Program-made: the position numbers and the translations under genes
Source of the DNA: Diprion similis
Taxonomy: Eukaryota; Arthropoda; Insecta; Hymenoptera; Diprionidae
DNA length: 64,000 nucleotides
Assembly (NCBI RefSeq): GCF_021155765.1
Contig: NC_060110.1
Span: forward strand, 7,811,501 to 7,875,500
Direction of reading: 5' to 3'
Part shown: positions 24,997-36,555 of the stretch, piece by piece
Numbering within the stretch: the first letter of the stretch is position 1
Layout of the letters: the number at the start of each line of letters is the position of its first letter
The notes under the pieces: model-generated
The model's input: only the letters and a program-made list of their open reading frames with translations
The model's database searches: none
Told to the model about the DNA's origin: nothing

Positions 24997-27900
24997 CTAT
25001 CACGATGCCACTAAACTTGCAGCACTTTATTATAACACGTAATTTGTATATAATTTCGTTGTTTATTATTTTTTTTTTTTTTAATTATAGAAACGTATTC
25101 AATAGTTGTAAATTCCCACTGGCAAGTAATTATTTTGTCTGATACTGCGAACATTTGTCTAATTTTTCCCCACGAAGCGACGCATCACAATCGAATACAA
25201 TGGCAAGTCAGTAAAAACAAGTCTGCAAAATGAACATGAACACGCTGTCGTTGTGCGATTTTGAGCATTTGGATTTAATTTTCAAAGAAAAGATTCATCA
25301 CGCATAACACAAATGTGAGAATTCGCATATTAGGAAGACAATCGCCATTGTGATGCGCCGATTGTCGGAACAACAAGTTGTTCCATGGTACTGGCGAAAG
25401 CGTGTAATAATTTACTGCAAAACTCGTGACGCACCCAACGATATAATTATTACCACATCCTGGGGCCTGAGGTGATACGCAGGAAAACAAAAATACCAAG
25501 GCGTTTGCTTCTTATGAATGTGTATTGTGTATAATACTGCACAGTAATGTTATTGCGCATTTTATCATACGCAAAATAATGAAAACGAACAATGGCCGTG
25601 TGTATTTGGTGATAAGTTGTACGTCTTTGCCTTCGCCCGTTGTGGTTTGCACTTCAATTAATTGTCCTTGGTATTTTTTCTAGCCTACCTCCTTCCCACA
25701 CAACGTGGCAATCTTCATCTTTCGGTTTCTCGGCAAACAACTTACCTATACGAAGTAAAATTCTTTCTAAGAAAAAGTCGGACGACCTCAGGAAACAGTT
25801 TCCTTTAGCCTGACCGTCCGTAGATGAGATTCGGGCTAATTGTAAAATTGGGGACACCGGAAGCTTTCAGAATCAGCCTCATTTCCTACCGAGTCTGACT
25901 AATAGCCTGAAGGTGCGCATTCAAAGAAAACGCGATCAATCGCACATCCGATCGATTAACCGTTATTGCGATTCGAAATCAATTATTCGAGTCCAGCTGT
26001 AGTGCAGAGTTAAGTAATTTAGAATGCTTGTTTTTCAAAACATATTTTCTGTACCATGCAAAGTAGAATTCAATGTTTTTAGGAAGCTTTACAGACCTGT
26101 GTGTGAAAGAATCTTTTTTGAAGGTTCTACTGAGAAGTAGGCAACGGCAGAGATCACAGATCCTAAGTAAGCTGCTACCAACGAAATTCTCGCGAAACTC
26201 CCGCGCTGTCAGCGCTCTTTGAAGTTCGCTCCTTTGTTCGAGATCCCGAATGTCCTCGGTATCCCAATATTATGCTATCTACCTAAGGAACCTCAAAGTC
26301 GCAACCATGCTCATGTCGAAGATTAAGGTACAACGGACTTACCTTACCCTATTAAACCCTAGACGTAGCAAATACGCCGCGTAGACAGATACGAGTTAAT
26401 TGCCTAAGACTATCTAGCCAATAGAGCGTTTGCGAATTCGGCGAAGACGTAAAAAAACATTCAGTTAGAAATATTCAAGGGCTGGGACGAAATAAATGTG
26501 ACCTCAGAGTTCATTTTGCAGAACCGATCTTTCCCAGCATTAGTTAGTTAACCGAGGCTCGTTTGTAGTAGACAAGATAACAGCAAGAATACATTGTTCA
26601 TCGTCGGTTATGTTTTCTTCTTCGCGAAACGCTCAGAAACTGAGATTTTGCGAAAATCAATGGCGGGTGGATCTTCTTTACCGACTAAAATTACCCGCAT
26701 CGCAATTTATGGAATTAATCAGTTAGTGCATAAAAATGACGTATTGATATTGTATTCGAAGAAAATTAAACAATGTATTTCGATGAACTATAATATGACG
26801 GTATTTAACAAAGAAACGCTTTAGGTAAACGTTTTTTTTACTTAAATAGATGTGTGATTTCTTTGTCCCAGGTCACGGTCTTTCAAATAAATCAGTTACA
26901 AATTCAAAAGCAAAGAAAATCGTCTAATATCGCCTTAGCAGCTAAGAATGGAAATGCCTATTTAGATACGTACAGCACGATAAGATCACTCTTCGTGACG
27001 CGTGCAGCCGCGAGTATTTTTTAATTATAGCATAATCATGTTTGTGGTTACAGTGACAAGACCGTGTGGAGCATGCAAACGACTTGTTTGCGGCTGATGC
27101 TAATTTGCTAATGTGCTTGATGCGTCCGGCTTCCTCCGGACACGCTTTAGAATAAATTTCCTTTTGTGGCATGGAAACAAGATATACCGAACATCCGTGA
27201 CACCGAGGAATTTCCCGAATTTGCTTGAATCGCAACGATTAGTAGGGTCATATAGAAATGTGGATGCACTGAATTGGTGCGAATTTTTCCATACAACTTA
27301 TTAACCTTAATTAATTGAAAAATAATATAAAGTAACTTAATTTATAATACATAGAAAGCATAATATGTGTTAATACTACGGTTAAGTAGTCTCACTAGCC
27401 AGGAAATGGAAACTATTCGCAAACAACGCGCAAGACTGCTGCAAATTTTGTATCTAGGTCTTATTAAATGTATTATGATTAGCTGTTTACAGTCTTTGTT
27501 CAACTTCCAGCTTTTCAACTGGGCATTTTAGTGTTATTCATGGGGTTTAGCATTACGTTGTCCGTAACAGCATATGCATAAACTGAATTGAAAATTCCAT
27601 ATTTGAAAAACGACGTACAAGAATTTTTTGAAATTGCGAATGATTTCCTAAAGTTACATGAACGTATCAGCAATACGTTCTGATACGTGAAACTTTTTAA
27701 ACAATACAACGGTACGTGGAAAAATTTCCAGAATCTTCATGTCCTATAAAAAGGAATGCAGTGAAATTACGGCAGCAACGCTAATAAGGCTGTTCTAAGC
27801 CGGATCGACTGCATTTCTGAACAACCCTACCGATTTAGCAAAATTCTTGGACATTCTCCGTTCACGCCGAAACAAATGGACAATTCAAATAGTAACTCGA

Positions 27901-28282
27901 AGCGTTAATTATTCCTCTATTTATCAAAAATTTATTGAAAAGACAAATCAAAATTCAAACTGCAATGTGTACAAAAATATTAATGGAATAAAGTGGGTGT
28001 TTTTCCCCACAAAGTATGCATTTACGCAGTATATGCAACGAAATTTAAATTTCCGGATATATGCAAGCACATGTCAAACGTATTCATATAAATAAAAGAA
28101 ATATTTTCGAGAGAAAGAATAATTTGTCCGGATAAAATTAACATTATTTGAAAAAAAAAAAAATTGTACCCTTTCTTTCGCCAGAATATCGAAGATTTCA
28201 CTGATCTCGTGTCATTTAAGAAAAAAATCAATCCTTACGCGATTAACACTTCCCGAAATATTGACATTCCTTTTTTCACTAC

Positions 28283-28288
28283 TTTATT
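28283..28288 (-). terminator. Candidate polyadenylation signal of the BTBD gene
   Basis: TTTATT on the plus strand is AATAAA on the minus strand, about 150 nt after the BTBD stop codon. It is a plausible site; other AT-rich matches nearby cannot be excluded. Confidence 0.45.
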
Positions 28289-28436
28289 CTTGTTTCCGAA
28301 CATTCAAATAATTAAATACCCCCAATCAATAATTCTTATCTTGATAAAATAAAAAAACATCGATGTTAAACAAGATCGATGAAATCACCCTAAAAAGCAG
28401 ATAATTCGGCTGGAAATCGCTTATAATTATCGTAGC

Positions 28437-31400
28437 TCAGGTGTAGAATATCAATTCTGGTATCTGTCCGTCCTCAACGGACGTACCGTTGTTATTACCA
28501 GCCGCGTAGCTGAACTGGAACCTTACTTTACCGTCACCATTACCGCAGTCTACATCCACTTTGCGAAGCCCCTTACAACCGTAGTGAGAATCTGGTCCCT
28601 GAAAGATCATTTTCTTACTATAACGTCTCCAACAATCTGAGGGTGTATCTGGGTAGAAAATTTAGCAACAGGATTTTGATACAGAAACTGACCGATCGCC
28701 AATTTTCTCAAAAATAAAACCTCTTTGTCTGTTAAAGACAATGATTTGGTAAAACTGCGTTTGCTCTGGCAGAGATTTTGACCTGACAAAAAATTAACGT
28801 ATAGGTAGCTGCTGTAACAAAAGTGCACCATAAGAAAATCCATTCAAAATAATTAAATTCTGAAAAAATAGAATTCCTAGATGATAATAGTCAAACCTTA
28901 AACATCGCAGAGGCAGTATAAATAGTATTGGGCAAAATTTCCGCCGGCTCTTTGAACATGAGCCTGTAGGTGTACCTCGACCCGTCACAACTAAAGCTGG
29001 TATGATTTGTCGCGATAACTTTGGATGAAGCTGTGTGTATGAGTTCAATCTTAACGTCGTATTCTGCGGGCCCGTGAATACTTCCGTAGACTCCATAACC
29101 AACGAGGAATATTCGCCTATCGACACTGAATCTGGAAAAAAAAATACGAAAGAAACCGTGTTTTGTTAAGATTTGTGAAAAAATATTGTATAAAAATGAT
29201 GAAACATATAAAATGAAGAGGAAAAAAGTGTGTATACATATATATATATACTCATATTGTATTCGTACTTGACTGGAAAATAATTATTTATATCAGTGAG
29301 TCAGGGCTTGCACGACGCTGGAGATTACTCTTATGCATCAGAACAGGAAAGGCATAAGTTTCGTGGAAATGAGGCGACATTCTTCATCAAGTTAGTAAAT
29401 ATTTCACTTTTGCAGATTAATAGCTCCCCTACTGTTCCCTGTTTACTAGGTATGAAAAAATTCTGGTTTCAAAATTGCGGCGCCTCGATAATTTCGATGA
29501 TTTCAGACCGCAGAGATTTCAGAACATCAAATGAGAATCAAGAATAGCACCTGACTCTGTCGCTGGTCCCACTGTAGCCCCATCTTTTCTCAGTTTGTTG
29601 AAATCTGCATACCGTCTGCTCCTTTCCCATCATGCAGCAGCGAGGCATGGCTTCAAATCCAACCGAAGGTTTTGGATTGACGGTAAAGTATAAAAATACC
29701 GAAACCACCTGTGGTACATGATATTGAAGAAGTAATGAATAAACGTACCTATCATCAATTCTATTAAGCACATTAGAATCCTTACCTCTCGATCGGTCAG
29801 AAGACCGGACTGTGCAGGACCACCGGCAAACTCCTCTACCGACATCAAAGGAAATCGAACCAATGACAGCGCTCTGCCCAAAACAGAGCGTTGATTCTCT
29901 GGTGTGATTGGAAGCTGTTGACGTGCACACTCTGCCTCTGACCACCTGCAAACGACATGGACGTTAGATATTGAGCCAGGATTTCTTGCAAAGGTGAACT
30001 AGTTCCAGAAATTTGATTGTTCTACTGTAATGTTGGAATAGTGTAAAATACCACACAATCAACTGTATATAAATTCAGTATATAAAGTATTTTCAGAAAT
30101 AAAAAGTTCCATAATTTCTAGCGATGGTTCATCCTGATTTATTTATACAGCATGTGAGAACGTATATGCATTGAACATAGAAACTGATAGTAGCGAAGAT
30201 TGAAAGAATAGTTTTGATTATATGGTTGAAAAATGACTTCTTTAAACATTCACGTTAAACACAAGTTAAATGTTTATTTCATGTAATGTAGAACTCAGAA
30301 ACCACAGTCTAAATTTGTAAGCTGTGTAGTTCTTACACTTAACTGTGGCTGTTTTTAAAGTAAAGGTCCTTATTCAAGATAAAGCAAGTTTATCAAAGTT
30401 TCTGATAAAACGTGTTGATAACATCTCATGACATTGCTAGCCTTTCAAATATAAGGTTTACAATAAACAGAAATGAAACTCACCTAACAACGGCATGGAA
30501 AATCTTAGATTCCCTAATGCGAAGGGTGTCTCTTTCTAACACAACCATGAGTGTATCAATATCGACATCAGTGAATCCATCCGCATTGAAGGCGTCTGTG
30601 GTAAATTTGTCGATAGTGTCGAGGCACACTGCAGCAAGCTGAGGTTCATCGAATAACCGAGCCTGGGTGAGTAACAGGAAGGCATTATCACTGGTTAGGT
30701 TATTTCTGAGAAAATCAACACAGTGTTTCTCCAGCGGTGAGACAGCATATTTCTTAGCAGTGTAGAGAGTCGTCATAACAGTCTCAGGATCAATTTGTAT
30801 TTCATCGGTGTAGAGGAAGAGCAGGACAGCCAAAAACGCGGCTGGTTCAATATCCGGCACTTCTATCTCAGATGCAGAAGTGGCCAAGGTACCGTTGAAC
30901 ATTGCATCGAAGACGGCACTGCCTGCAGCTAATACCAGCTTGTGCGCAGGAATTCGTTGCTGTTGAGCCCCTCGGCCAACCAGAAAAGACACATCCGATA
31001 ATATCTCATTGTTAAACAAGAAAGAAAATCGCTCGCGCATTGTAGTTTTAGTTCCTTGCCAGTTGTAAGTAGTCACAGGCGGTCTATGAAGAGGCGCTGA
31101 CTCTACCACAACACTGCCTTGTGGTCGGGCTTCGAGGTGGAATGTATTTACAGAATTGCTGGGCGGTCTGCTGTAGAAATGACGAATGAAAAATGCAACA
31201 ATTAGTTCATACAGAATTCTTGAACATTTGGCACACAACAACACTTTTCATGCATGAAATTCCTCGTAATCGATGCAGGACCCTCGTTGTTGAACGTTAA
31301 AGGTGAAAATTGGCCAACGATCAGATGCGAATAGCGATAGCGAGTAGAAAAAAATTGGGGAGACGTACCTTCGTCGAGGAACTGACCTGTCAGAGGGGCC

Positions 31401-31667
31401 GGCGGAAGTCGAAGGCTCTGAGCACCTGACTTGAGGGGTCGAGACTGATGTCGACGGCTGTTCGTCCTCGCAGACAATCCTCGCGGGAGCCCTGCGTGTC
31501 CGTGAATAGGCGATGCCTCCGGACGTTTGCATGTTCTGAGGCGACTCGACCGCAGGTTCTGCCCCACCATCGGCGGCCTGTTGTTCCTCGGCCTCTTCGC
31601 TGTCCGATCGAATGTTAAGCCTCGTCATGGCATTCGATGTCTCCTCGGGTGAGCTTTCCGACGACAT
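28437..31667 (-). CDS. BTBD2: BTB-BACK-PHR domain protein, BTBD1/BTBD2 type
   Basis: Six exons close in one frame (566 aa): 31667-31369, 31170-30484, 29945-29786, 29708-29551, 29131-28897 and 28598-28437. The N-terminal 100 residues are Ser/Glu-rich and low in complexity. The BTB/POZ domain spans about 145-255 ([20 protein letters not shown], then [18 protein letters not shown]). A BACK domain follows at about 260-365 ([15 protein letters not shown]). The C-terminal PHR domain runs from about 415 to 566 ([53 protein letters not shown]). Human BTBD2 has the same order and nearly the same C-terminal blocks. Family members are thought to be adaptors, probably for cullin-3 ubiquitin ligases; BTBD1/2 were reported to bind topoisomerase I. 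The exon 2 acceptor is a tandem CAGCAG, so proteins may differ by one residue. Confidence 0.95.
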
Positions 31668-33182
31668 CTTGCACCGATTTCACCAGTACTGACCTTGATC
31701 GGTTGATTTAATGATGATTCGCGAGGACGAGGACGCTCCGTAGCATTTTCGAAGAGCACCAGTCTGCTGCCGGGTTTCAGATCCTGGGTGACGAGCCTCG
31801 TTTCATCAACTTTGGGCCGCACTAATCATTTCGATTACAATATTCTACGCGTAATTTATTCACGAGTAGCAATGCCGGTCCGAACTCTAACCTCGGACAG
31901 GGTTGATGAATGTATTCAAAATTTCGCTCGGACGTACCAAGCTCATATGACAGCGAACACCGAGTTTTGTCAGCTTACTTTTGTCACCATTTGTCACTAA
32001 CAACACTATTGACAACAGTCAGACACGCGCGTCGAAATACCGCGAACCACGAAACTGGAGTGAACAAAGGTATTCGACCCGCATTAGGCTACGCGTAGTG
32101 GCCCTCTAAAGTCTAGGTAATGATCCTAGAGCATATTTGTACTATCGGAGGTGGCTATCCATGCCGTCAACCTTGCGGAAACTGCAACCGAAGTGATGAG
32201 AGAGAGGAATATTTATTCAGATTACTTAATTTCTCTCACTAAATCAGGTGTACAGCGATACAGATTACAACCGAAATATATCTCTCTCTTTCTCTTTCTC
32301 TCTTTCTTTCTCTCTTTTCTGTACACGCGAAGCTATCTCCCAGTAATATATGCTCAAAGGTATGATAAACAACGAGGTGATGATTGATTGCTGGTTGATT
32401 GAGAGAATGTAGGCCTAAAGCGAAAGTGGATGAAAATTATAAAATATATTACCATAAGATGAACGAAGAGGATGCTGTAGGTCAGTTTTTACCGGTCGAG
32501 TAAGATGTCACTCCTTTTCAATAAAGGATTTGCCGGTTTAATCGCACCTTTAAGGATGCATAGCTTTCAAGTTTTACACCTAAGTGTTTAAAATAGAAGC
32601 GAGAACAATTTGCGTAATTTTTATTGACCAAGCATAGTTAATAGCTACGCGGGACTAGCAGGACTTATCATGTCGATGAATTAATTGACGAAAACATGGA
32701 CGAGATCATCATTCTTCCTATGGCTATCAAACGCTATATATTTATTTTTTTGCCTGGTATCAGCGCATGCGATATGCGATTACTACGACTTTCAGTATTT
32801 TAAATTGAATTTCTGATTTGTTGAGAAAATCTGTTATCTTCTGATTACATCGCAGGATGTCAAATTTAATATACTAATCCGCTGATACCTTATTGTAACT
32901 ATATGCTGCCCGAAATACACGATGAAATAACTTCGAAATATTAGGGAATTTTTCTGATAATTCAATGAGGTTTATTTAACGTGCATGCGGTACATGGGGA
33001 GATAACAAACCAGTTTATCTTTGCACCACATAAAATGATATCGTAACTACGTACGTAACTACATTGCACATACTTATTTATAACAAATTTTTGGGTTCAG
33101 AAAAGTGAAAAGAATTAATTCTAATATTTTCAACCTTGATGCATACGTTCCAGCGAACGGTTCCAATGATAGACATTGATTT
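31668..33182. other. BTBD upstream region and intergenic DNA
   Basis: 31668-32100 is relatively GC-rich and should contain the BTBD 5' UTR and promoter (minus strand). A pyrimidine microsatellite (TCTCTCTTTCTC type) lies at about 32281-32320. The rest, up to the 3' end of the next gene at 33183, shows nothing I can support. Confidence 0.5.
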
Positions 33183-34580
33183 CTAGAAGCCTCCCACCGG
33201 CTCTCTGATTGCCAAATCTGGCGGGGTTGTGAAAGTGGAAGATCTTCGAAAAGGCTCGTTGAGGTTTGCAATTTCCGCTCGAGCTTTAAGCGTTCCTTTG
33301 TCAAGCTGAGATTTGTAGTAGGACTGGACTGTGGCACCGCCATAGAGAGGATACTTGGTGTGTTTCTGATCCAACAAAATCGCGTGCAAATTACATCTAC
33401 TATCATCATTATCAATATACACATCTATATATATACAAGTTGTGCATAGATCAGTGTGTATGGACAGAACTCCAGAACAATTAGATTGAAGCTGGTAAGG
33501 AATCGGTAAACCAAATATCATTGTTTTGCAGCCTTAAAATAACTTCGAAGCAGTTCACTCTACGAGATATCAAATTTCTTGATGCTATGCCAGTTTACAG
33601 AATTTTAAACAACCCTAAATTGAAATATGCGGAATAACAACTTTCGTTCTATTACCGTTACGAACTTCAACCTCATACTTTGGATTTTTTCTGCAATTCC
33701 AATTACCTACCCGATTGTCGCACTCGGTCCTATCCATGAAGGGAGTGAATTTTGGGTCGCAGAAACTCTCTACGTATTCAGAGGGACTGACAGGCTCAGG
33801 CGGCGGCTCGGCAATCATAGCGTCGATCGCTTCTCCAAAGACACGAATACCGATAAAATTTTTCACCAGCTCGCGCCTTCGACCTATTTACAAATCTGTA
33901 GAATTACGAAAAACCCAGAAAAAATATCGTTTCTAAGGCGGCGGTGGTTTTGCTGCCACAACCGTATCCGGGTCAAATTAAAGCCAATCGCTTAAATAAT
34001 TTTCTCCGAAGTCACCAACGGAAAATGTCCTGAATTTGAATGGAAATTGACGCCACCTATGTGACGTAACGGGAAAGCCAATATATCGCAGCGATGGACG
34101 TCATATTGAAACTTGCTAATATGCCTAAATTTGATCAACGGTGCTTTTGGATGCTTTATGTACAATGTTATTGCAGTCAAAACGATTTCAAGCGAAAGTC
34201 AAAGTATTCAACTGATTGCATTATTTTTACCTCAGCAATGTTAAATATATACGAATAATTTACGTCAATTAAAATGACACGTGCTCGCTTTTCCGTTCCT
34301 AATTCTATTTAAAGTCATAACTGTTTTACGCATGGTAAATACCACACTGGAAAATAGAAAATTGAATTTCCATGTTACTGTTACACTGCAATCATTATAG
34401 TAGGTTACCCAATGTTCGCGAGAGGTTCGGCGATGGGGCCTGATACGAATCATTCGTCACAGTTTGCCAGCGGTGCTGATCCTCGCAGGAGCGACTTTTC
34501 GGTCGAATCTCAACAACGCCATCCAGCTGCTTTGAGGAACAAGTTTCATCGCATTTTTCCATCGCCTTTGATCCCTCCAT
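33183..34580 (-). CDS. Unrecognised protein of about 175 aa, possibly ciliary or sperm-axonemal
   Basis: Three exons close in frame: 34580-34409, 33883-33711 and 33365-33183. The first in-frame ATG is at 34580. The frame stays open upstream, so an extra 5' exon is possible. The protein is soluble, with no signal peptide or membrane segment. Notable blocks are HRWQTVTNDSYQAP, FGEAIDAMIAEPPPEPVSPS, CDPKFTPFMDRTECDN, KYPLYGGATVQSYYKSQL and the end AIREPVGGF. I do not recognise the family. Short motifs of the W-T-x-x-SYQ-P kind recall small microtubule inner proteins of cilia, and an X-box-like site lies about 100 bp upstream of the ATG. Both hints are weak. The closing of three exons with good splice sites supports a real gene. 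Confidence 0.7.
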
Positions 34581-34678
34581 CACACATGCTGTCAAAGTCC
34601 GATGAGATCTGCCAGCATTCAGAGAAAAACACCGCGAATCCGTACCGAAGAAACACTCACATGACTAACAAAAGCATT

Positions 34679-34692
34679 GTCTCCATAGCGAC
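34679..34692 (+). promoter_or_regulatory. X-box-like (RFX-binding) motif
   Basis: GTCTCCATAGCGAC fits the relaxed insect X-box consensus RYYNYY-N(1-3)-RRNRAC with a two-base spacer. It lies about 100 bp upstream of the ATG of the unrecognised gene at 33183-34580. The consensus is degenerate, so a chance match is quite possible. Confidence 0.35.
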
Positions 34693-35286
34693 GTTCGGTG
34701 CAATCCGCGACGCGACTTTTTATTAATTTGAAACTGTAGGAAGAATCATATTCGATTGGGCATCATTTAAAAAATGACAAATTCAACGATTTGATGTATG
34801 CTTTATTCTCGAAACGTGCGGGAAAACGGAACGGACCCTACTCGAGTCCTTCTCGTTTCCAAAAGTTGACTGATAATAGGCTTACATTTCTCTCTATTTT
34901 TGTATTGTAAGCACTATTTAAGCACTTCTGAAGAATTCAAAATATGTAATTCAATGCTCTAATCCAATCTTAAATAATTCTGAAAATCCCATTCCAATTT
35001 TTAATTTTTTTAAATATGATGGCCGTGTATTTATAAAGCAGAGCAATTCGCAAGTCAGCAGATACGGCATTCGATGTGTTTGTTTTCATCAAATTTTCTA
35101 GTCCATGCCTAATTTCCACAAAATCTTGGATTTTTCAATCAAATTTTCGTCAATGTTCAGGAATAGTCGTTCCACAATATGACTAAGAAAATCTAATTGT
35201 TGACACAAATCTTATCCAGTCTTAAGAATAAATAATGCTTATCAAACATGCTCATAAGATTCTGCGTTGTTTCTATTATACACAAT
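34693..35286. other. Short intergenic region
   Basis: AT-rich DNA between the unrecognised gene and the NDUFA13 3' end. A short GC-richer piece at 34800-34870 (CGAAACGTGCGGGAAAACGG) may belong to the upstream promoter. No coding potential is seen. Confidence 0.5.
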
Positions 35287-35292
35287 TTTATT
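35287..35292 (-). terminator. Candidate polyadenylation signal of NDUFA13
   Basis: TTTATT on the plus strand (AATAAA on the minus strand), about 80 nt downstream of the NDUFA13 stop codon. Confidence 0.6.
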
Positions 35293-35369
35293 TAACATGT
35301 ATTAGAATTACAATCAGCACTAAAATATCATTATGTGAATCTCTCCGGAATCGACTTTGAGTTTTAAAC

Positions 35370-36045
35370 TTAAGTCCACAATGTAATTTCGGTACGGTCT
35401 AAATAATCTTGCTCCGGAGCAAAAGCGTAGTACTCAATAGCTTCAGGTTCTATGAGTTTGCCGCTCTTCGCCGTCTTATAAATAGGCTCGCCGTAGTAAG
35501 TTCCAGTCTCCCAATTCTTAACGTTCTTCATAAGTTCTGTTTCAGTGTCACGATTCCGTCTCAACTGCTTCAAATATCTGGAAAGTCGGAAGACCAAAGT
35601 CAAGATAAAAGTTTTCAAATCAGAACTTGTTGAAACCAAGTCCATTAAACTGTCATACTCTCGATCCCGTTCGGCAAGCAGTATAGGGTACATGACCATT
35701 CGGGCGCTTCTCATTTCAACGTCATGTCTCTTTATGGTTTTATATCCCTTGAAGTAAATATAGAATGAGACTGACGTGACAGCGAAATATCCAAATAACC
35801 ACGACCGACCTAAGAACATAAATTAGGACAGCTGATCGATTGTAGGTTAAATAGAACCTCCAGTTACATAACATAACCAAGTATCGCAACTGCTGAGAAA
35901 CTGTGGCGTGTGACTTGAATTAATGCAAGTCGAATGATACTGTACCACCGAAAATGGTCCGCAATTTAATCCTGTCGGTCACAATTGGTCCGTATCCGCC
36001 CTTCGGTGGCAGATCCTGCGGAGTCGTTTTGGCTGCGGTCGCCAT
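35370..36045 (-). CDS. NDUFA13: NADH:ubiquinone oxidoreductase subunit A13 (GRIM-19)
   Basis: Exons 36045-35946, 35809-35659 and 35577-35370 close in frame to 152 aa, the family's usual length. The N-terminus MATAAKTTPQDLPPKGGYGP is typical, followed by one membrane-spanning segment (about 36-55, WLFGYFAVTSVSFYIYF). Then come the conserved blocks DVEMRSARMVMYPILLAERD, LKQLRRNRDTETELMKNV, and WETGTYYGEP with a C-terminal ITLWT. It is an accessory subunit of mitochondrial complex I in the inner membrane, needed for assembly. The second intron (35658-35578) is only 81 nt, a multiple of three and free of stops, so its retention would insert 27 residues. The start codon lies in a TISU-like context. 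It is head to head with the MTMR10 gene. Confidence 0.96.
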
Positions 36046-36049
36046 GTTG
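36038..36049 (-). promoter_or_regulatory. TISU-like start context (CAACATGGCGAC)
   Basis: The NDUFA13 start codon sits in CAACATGGCGAC, one mismatch from SAASATGGCGGC. TISU elements combine a YY1-like promoter site with efficient initiation from very short 5' UTRs and are common in respiratory-chain genes. If it acts this way here, transcription should begin within roughly 30 nt of the ATG. Confidence 0.5.
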
Positions 36050-36555
36050 CACTGGCAGCAACACCGCGCTTCAAATCATAGAATACTAAGTAATGATAGC
36101 GAGGAAACTAAGAGAAGCGTTTCGCTCCAAAATAGCGGCCTTGATACAGTCAGTACTGACCTCTGCAGTGATATACCAAAACCGATGATAGAAGGCAGCG
36201 GCGATCGAGCAGACAGTATAACATTACTAACATATTACATTCATTATACATCTTGATACATCTCACAATCGAATTGACAATAACCTAGTTTCATTTTGTT
36301 ATCAGAAATCCATCAACAACACACAACCTCGGTGTAATTTTTTTGTTGTTTTTTTTTTTTTTTTTGAAATTCCATTTTCACCTCGTTGCTGTCTTGCCAT
36401 TCTCAATTCTCTTGAAATATGTCAAGCCTCGCGTTTTCCCCGCCTCAAAGTTTCCCCTGACGTTTAAAATACCACCGACAAATTGATGAGCGGAGATTTT
36501 CACATCGTTGAAGCGGATATTTCTTCCCTTTGATAGCGGTTAGCAGCTTGCTACA
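36046..36555. promoter_or_regulatory. Shared intergenic region between divergent NDUFA13 and MTMR10
   Basis: About 510 bp separate the two start codons, which face away from each other, so one bidirectional promoter is likely. It contains a T-rich run at about 36339-36365 and no open frame worth calling. No TATA box is evident. Confidence 0.55.

Larger units (their letters stand above)
21842..28436. other. Region between RasGRF start and BTBD gene
   Basis: About 6.6 kb. It should include the RasGRF promoter and any 5' UTR exons and the BTBD 3' flank. Apart from the GC-rich segment at 22460-22990, homopolymers at 23210-23235 (T) and 24972-24996 (A) and a poly-T cluster at 22340-22400, I see AT-rich sequence with no supported exon. 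Minus frames near 25654-25857 and plus frames near 23480-23690 were examined and not accepted. Confidence 0.5.

Noticed and set aside
25654-25857. Minus frame ending KPKDEDCHVVWEGG
   Set aside because: Short, with no flanking splice sites consistent with an exon of either neighbouring gene.
31625-31822. Minus frame overlapping the BTBD start, considered as an upstream ORF
   Set aside because: It begins with GTG rather than ATG, so initiation in a eukaryote is unlikely.
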